Below, piece by piece: positions 59,201-64,000 of a DNA stretch of 64,000 nucleotides. Within the stretch, counting starts at the first letter, position 1; each line of letters opens with the position of its first letter. The stretch comes from Aulostomus chinensis (Eukaryota; Chordata; Actinopteri; Syngnathiformes; Aulostomidae). Made by a program: the position numbers and the translations under genes. The notes under the pieces were generated by a model that did not search any database, had not been told where the DNA came from, and was given only the letters and a program-made list of their open reading frames with translations. The DNA lies in the NCBI GenBank assembly GCA_037954235.1, contig JBBMOA010000012.1:15407144-15471143 (forward strand). Direction: 5' to 3'.

Positions 59201-62200
59201 AAAGTCATCATTTCACTTTTCTAAATGATTGTCTTTGCCTGCTTTAATATAACCAGGGCTGTGCATAACATTCCTGATTTATAAGTTTTGATGAAGGCAT
59301 GCTAACACTTCCCATCCACTGTCATTCATTGTGCTGAGCTAACTAGAGGTCAGCTGGACTCTGTGGGTCTCAGCTCCCTCATGCGCACATATAGGAGAGA
59401 GATTATCTTCATTCTGCTTTCAAAGTTGGAAATTCTGAATTCCCAAAAATGCTAAGAAGAGTGTTGTTGCCAATGAGTATTGTGAACAGTTGTGTGTTTT
59501 TACTCCACTTCTTCTACTGTAACACACTTAACTTGGGGGTGATGTCACTCTGTGTTCCGAGATGTATCAAAGCAAAATCTTGTCAGACTTTGGCGATTAT
59601 AGTCTGGATGAAAATATTAGTTGAAGAAAGTGTAATTGAACATGTAATTTGACCACTGCCAGGATTGTTTGATGACCTGAGTGATTGACTGTTTAGATTT
59701 TGAAGTCCTGTCAAATTATAAAAATGTAAAAAAAAAAAATCTCTCTGACAGAGATCCGCTGTCCAAAGTTGAACATGCCTGCTAATGGAGGCTACAAGTG
59801 TTCCGACGGCTCTTACTTCAACTCCCGCTGTGAGTTCTTCTGTTCCCCTGGATTCAGTCTGAAGGGGCAAAAGACGGCGACCTGCCAGCACAACACGGCG
59901 TGGAGCGCCGAAGTCCCCACCTGTGTTGGTAAGACTGTGTGTTGATGTTGTGTTGTATTGGTTGATTCTGATCCAGCCAGCTGAAGATATCTGGGTCAAA
60001 GTTCCCTAACAGGGGTATTCCTCAAGGTTACATAGTTAATGTCTGGAAAGAAACCAAGTCTGTTCAGTATGTGAATTATCTCTCATCAATATTGTCACCT
60101 CTATTCTGTGTGTCCGAGCTCGGAGATGGCACATTTTCATGAAGAGCTTAACTATGTTGTCACCACTTAAGCGACGGCATAAATGCAGCCTTGGTAGATG
60201 GTCAGACTCTTTCAGATCGCACTGCTTCACCACCATCATATCCTCACCAGAGTTGTTGAAATGTGCAGTGACATTGCGACTCTACAAGATTCTTCCTCAC
60301 ACCTCCGTAGTGACTTATTAGGGCCTGAGCCCGGAGGTCCTCCGGGGTGAAGACCCTTTTACGTTTTTACACCTCCTTTCCTCAAGAGCCAGGTTGGAGT
60401 CTTGAAGACACGTTTTTGGCCAAATCACCTTGAGCACAAAATATTTCACCTTGAATCTCTAAAATTAGGTGTTTTGTAAATGGTGCCACAGGAAAGGTAA
60501 CTGGGGTTATTTACAGATCAGCTATGACTTTGTGTTCATTTTCACATTGATTGGATTTTCATTTAACGCTCACAATGTTATTGACCTCTCTGAATCGTGA
60601 CTGAGGCCTCATCCTTGTGTTGACAGTTTCCATCGACCAGCCTGAGTGAGTCTGTGAGGAAACTCAAAGGAAGGAAAACAACCTAGAACAAACCTTTGTT
60701 GTAGGTCTTTCAACATGGCCTTTTACATTCCATCAATGAGTAGCTTTGGCTCTTTATTTAACAGCATTAGCAACAGATCTGAAAACAGGTATTTTTCAAG
60801 CTCACACAAAATGTGTGGATATGGCAGCCCTGCTTACCAAGAGCAGAAAAAGAGGAAAGAAAAATCCATACATTTATTTAGTATTTAACTTTTCTAGAGC
60901 AGACATCCGACATCAGAATATCCATCCATTTTCTACCACTTATCCTGTTGAGGGTCATGGGGGGGTGGAGCCTATCACAGCAGCCTTCTGGTGAGAGGCG
61001 GGGTTCACCCTGGACAGGTCACCAGTCCATCACAGGACCAACACATAGAGACAGACAACCATTCACACTCACAGTCACACCTACGGTCAATTTAGAGTAT
61101 CAATCAGCCTCGTCCCCTCTTGATGTCTTTGGACTGTGGGAGGAAGCTGGAGTACCAGAGAGAACCCACACAGGAACAGGGAGAACATGGAGACTCACAC
61201 AGGAACAGGGAGAACATGCAGACTCACACAGAAAGATCCCATGCTGGAGCCGGGACTTGAACCTGGAACCTTCTGGCTGTGAGGCCACAGTGCTGACCAG
61301 TGCACCACTGGCCACCCATTTTACGGCACATCTTTATGCAAATTCATTATTCTATTAGAAAAGCAAAATTTGCATCTAATGAACTAAGATAATGCATCAT
61401 TAGCTTACTAGTTAGCAAGAGTGCAGTGCAAGTATCGAGCTCAGAGAGCACACATAAGCCATTATCTTTGATAATTAGCAAACAATGTTAGATGATGTTT
61501 TTTGATCGATTGTGAATAACACCACGTAATAAAGTGTATTCAAGGTTGGGCTATGTCTATATTATTTTACCAAGTGCACTCGTGTGTCCCCAGGTCAACA
61601 TGAGAGTTGAGAGTGCATTTGATATCAGGTACAATTGTGCTACTCTCTCTCCTCTGACTCCGCTGTGTGCTGGTGGGTGGGCGGGACTATTTCCTCCATA
61701 GCAGAAGAGGAGGGAGAGGGGAAATGAAGCAAGTTGCCAACAACCTGTTATGTACACTAAAAGCTTCCCAACAAGAGCAATTATTCAGACGGATGGACAG
61801 GAATCCTGGCCCAAATACATGTGCCTGTAAAAGCCCCCAAATATGAATCAGAACTCTGTTATATTTTCAGTGGTGCTGAGGTAAAATTGAGGCGTGGTTG
61901 AAACCCTGAGCATCGTCACCGGTAGTTGTAGCTAAATGCCACCGCACACCTGATTTGAACACGAGTGTCCTGGGCCTGCTGGATATCTCATGAAACTTCT
62001 CTATTTATACTTTGTCACTCAATTTCTTTAAGTTACCGTTGCAGAAAACGTCTTTCCATTCTTAACACTGCTGATCTCGCTTTTTTCTTTTTTTTTTAAA
62101 TTTCCACTCCTTTCAGACATCGATCCTCCTAAAATCAAGTGTCCTACTGTGAAGGATAAGTGGGCGGAACCAGGCAAACTGACAGCGAGGGTGACCTGGG

Positions 62201-64000
62201 ACACACCAGAGGGAGTTGATACTGCGGACGGCATCCTGACAGAGTATGTCACATCTCCACCACCTTTCTGACCTTTTTCGTCCATGTAGCTTCATTCAGT
62301 CCTTTTTGCGATTCCCCTCTGAACACACAGCGATCACAGACAGGTTAAAACTCTCTTTTGCAGTGTTATCCTGAAAGGGAAAGCCTCCAAATCAAACTTC
62401 CCAGAGGGGCTTCACAAGATGTCCTACACCGTGTTTGACCGTGCAGGGAACAAAGGATCCTGTCGCTTCACTGTCAGAGTGCGAGGTGAGCCTCGGGAAG
62501 CACAGCTCTTTGACGTGCGTTTCATCAATCTTTGTAGAGTAGGTTTTTGGGACCATTTTATTTTATGACATAGTTCCATGCAGTCTGCAGCGGAGCACTG
62601 TGTAATGTTCTACTAACAGTTGGTACACAGCATCAGTTGTTGCTCTTCCAATTATAGGTAGAGCGCAGGTTTGAAATTAGATTCCTTCTGCCTTCTATAA
62701 TTTCTAGTTGTGTGTCCGCCTCTTTATTTTTTCATCCCACCTTGCTGCCTGCCGTCTAATGTGATTGTCTCTGGGTAGTACGCCGCTGCAGCCCACTCTT
62801 CGCCCCTGACAACGGTTATATGAAGTGCGACAGCGACAAAGACAACTACGGGGCCAGCTGTGAGTTCAAATGCACTGGAGGCTATGAGCTGCAGGGCAGT
62901 GCTGCCAGAGTCTGCCAGTATGGACTCACCTGGTCTGGAACAGACACCACCTGCACAGGTATGGACAAAGCACACCTGAAGACCTCCATAACATTTGGAC
63001 TTGGTTCCCCTGTCGTCGACTGCTTACAGTGTCAATGACCTCATTTGTCCTCCATCGATAAGAAAAATCAATCCTGGATGTTCCTCTGAGAGCGTTTCTG
63101 TATCTATGAGACATTATTGGACTGTAGTTGCTGGACACTTACAGTATATTCAGGTTGAGTTCTTAGTAGTTTGATTTCCTATGTATTCACTGTTGTAAAC
63201 AGTATATTTTTACAGTAATAATTTGTCACTCTGGTGTCAAGCTGCACCATTAATCACAGTATGGCCAAGGGCATTATTAGATGACAGGAGCTGCAATTTT
63301 ATGATGTAGGTGTCACAACATCATGAATCATAATCATTGATCGTCGTTAATGTTATTAATCATTTGGGTGCTACAGAGATGCCTGGTCTGCAAACCAGAA
63401 CCTCCAGATATGAGGGAACATGCTTGTTAGGTACACAAACCAGCAAAATACACATTTTTCATTGAAATTTAAATAAAAAGTTAGCTTTCACACTGAAATC
63501 AGCAGCCATATCCTAATATTTGTCAAAATAATAGTAAGTAATATATGAAGAAGTAGCTTTTAATTATTGTTATGCCAACAGTTGATAGACAATTTAACCC
63601 CAGCAGCATAAACGTTTCAAATATCTGATAAAACGTGGATGAAAATTTCCCGATCTTGCTGAATTTTGTTGTTGTTAATCTTCCACATGGTTTAGGAAAA
63701 TTCAGCATGGTAGTTTTTGACAGACAAACAAACCAACAGATGAATTATTTCTATTCCTCATACCTGCTGTTGGGTTGCGTTCTGAGAGTCTGATGCGGAG
63801 TTGGTTCTTTCTTCTATGTTAGTCTTTCATGTTTTTTCAGTAGCTGTAATTCACACGTTCATGCTTCATCATCACAGCCATGAACATTAACGTGGGAGTG
63901 CGTACGGCTGCTGCACTGCTGGACCAGTTCTATGAGAAACGACGGCTCCTCATTATCTCTGCCCCTACAGCTGCCAATCATAATTATCGCTTCCAGATGA
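50484..64000 (+). CDS. srpx: Sushi repeat-containing protein SRPX (5' part, eight exons; truncated by window end)
   Basis: Srpx is a secreted or membrane-associated protein with three sushi (CCP) domains, one HYR domain and a C-terminal DUF4174 domain; in mammals it has been linked to growth suppression. Exons: 50484-50544, 55790-55846, 58327-58515, 59752-59928, 62117-62243, 62364-62485, 62779-62958, 63878-64000 and beyond. Phases agree, giving 345 codons so far. Exon 1 is a signal peptide (MDMWPLVLLCVQFCLCSAS). Exons 3 and 4 each encode one sushi domain with paired Cys (GTRCKIRCKQGYE; NSRCEFFCSPGF). Exons 5-6 encode the HYR domain (DIDPPKIKCP…CRFTVRVR), and exon 7 the third sushi domain (GASCEFKCTGGYELQ). 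Exon 8 begins the DUF4174 domain (MNINVGVRTAAALLDQFYEK). The order matches human SRPX. The start is the first ATG before the hydrophobic run; the in-frame ATG two codons on is an alternative. Confidence 0.97.
50943..51018. repeat. (CA)n microsatellite
   Basis: About 36 CA units, nearly uninterrupted. Confidence 0.97.
51139..51193. repeat. (GT)n microsatellite
   Basis: About 26 GT units, roughly 120 bases after the long CA tract; transcribed RNA from the two could pair. Confidence 0.97.
54373..54409. repeat. (CACACG)n microsatellite
   Basis: Four ACACGC hexamer units flanked by CA repeats. Confidence 0.93.
55847..58326 (+). other. srpx intron 2
   Basis: 2.5 kb. Holds a (CA)n tract (56187-56250). 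Nothing else is recognised. Confidence 0.8.
56187..56250. repeat. (CA)n microsatellite
   Basis: About 31 CA units with one GA interruption. Confidence 0.97.
59111..59378. mobile_element. Foldback element with long inverted arms
   Basis: In srpx intron 3, the arm at about 59111-59185 and the reverse complement of 59305-59378 share GAAGCTGAGACCCACAGA, CCAGCTGAC, CTAG-rich and GGGAAGTGTT blocks over about 75 bases, with an unpaired loop of about 120 bases. It is non-coding and fits a MITE or foldback transposon, or an inverted pair of short repeats. Confidence 0.65.
59929..62116 (+). other. srpx intron 4
   Basis: 2.2 kb. Contains the fullest SINE copy (60923-61318, minus). The rest is unremarkable. 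Confidence 0.8.
60923..61318 (-). mobile_element. tRNA-derived SINE, near full length
   Basis: On the minus strand it begins with a tRNA-like head holding an A box (TGGTGCACTGG, 61307-61297) and a B box (GTTCAAGTC, 61262-61254), the internal RNA polymerase III promoter. It continues with a body, a direct 29-base duplication (61167-61224), and a tail ending AAGTGGTAGAAAATGGATGG. The tail resembles those borrowed from partner LINEs in teleosts. Two other fragments of the same family lie at 2681 and 41670. Confidence 0.85.
62959..63877 (+). other. srpx intron 7
   Basis: 0.9 kb, AT-rich. Nothing is recognised. Confidence 0.8.

Noticed and set aside
61250..61310. Functional tRNA gene
   Set aside because: A and B boxes are present but no cloverleaf with a plausible anticodon arm. 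The block continues into SINE body shared by other copies.
1..64000. Bacterial-type systems: operons, CRISPR arrays, phage, toxin-antitoxin, riboswitches
   Set aside because: Every confident gene is an intron-split vertebrate orthologue. The tandem repeats are microsatellites without spacer structure.

Overview
The window is nuclear DNA from a teleost fish, probably a spiny-rayed one. Genes are split by short GT-AG introns, many (CA)n/(GT)n and homopolymer tracts are present, and there are tRNA-derived SINE and L1-like LINE fragments. Proteins deduced by joining exons look like teleost orthologues of known vertebrate genes. There is no sign of bacterial, plasmid or phage organisation. No exotic defence or mobile system is visible; the most unusual object is a decayed gene, rpgr. 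Layout: (1) 1046-1139, minus strand: first coding exon of mpc2 (mitochondrial pyruvate carrier 2); the rest lies off the left edge. (2) 1140-5940: 4.8 kb intergenic region with the mpc2 promoter, a 3' piece of a SINE, and an L1-like LINE that keeps its ORF1 but shows no ORF2. (3) 5941-26862, plus: complete dcaf6, 20 coding exons, 950 codons when two optional exons are included. (4) 28330-33033, minus: complete gpr161, five coding exons, 525 residues, tail-to-tail with dcaf6. (5) 37003-40641, minus: complete otc, ten exons, 354 residues. (6) About 41960-47070, plus: decayed exons that I read as an rpgr relic. (7) 50484-64000, plus: srpx, eight exons seen, running off the right edge inside its C-terminal domain. 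Linkage: mpc2-dcaf6-gpr161 matches human 1q24, and otc(-)-rpgr(+)-srpx(+) matches the order and relative orientation of OTC-RPGR-SRPX at human Xp11.4. The window therefore joins two blocks that are on different human chromosomes. The rpgr relic is placed exactly where conserved gene order predicts rpgr, but its N-terminal repeats are mostly gone and its remaining exons are interrupted. The genes do not form a single pathway. Mpc2 imports pyruvate into mitochondria, Otc is a urea-cycle enzyme in the matrix, Dcaf6 is a CUL4-DDB1 substrate receptor, Gpr161 is a ciliary receptor that represses Hedgehog signalling, and Srpx is a secreted sushi-domain protein. All exon coordinates come from reading splice sites by eye and checking that reading phase is kept across every junction. 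UTR ends and promoters are estimates.
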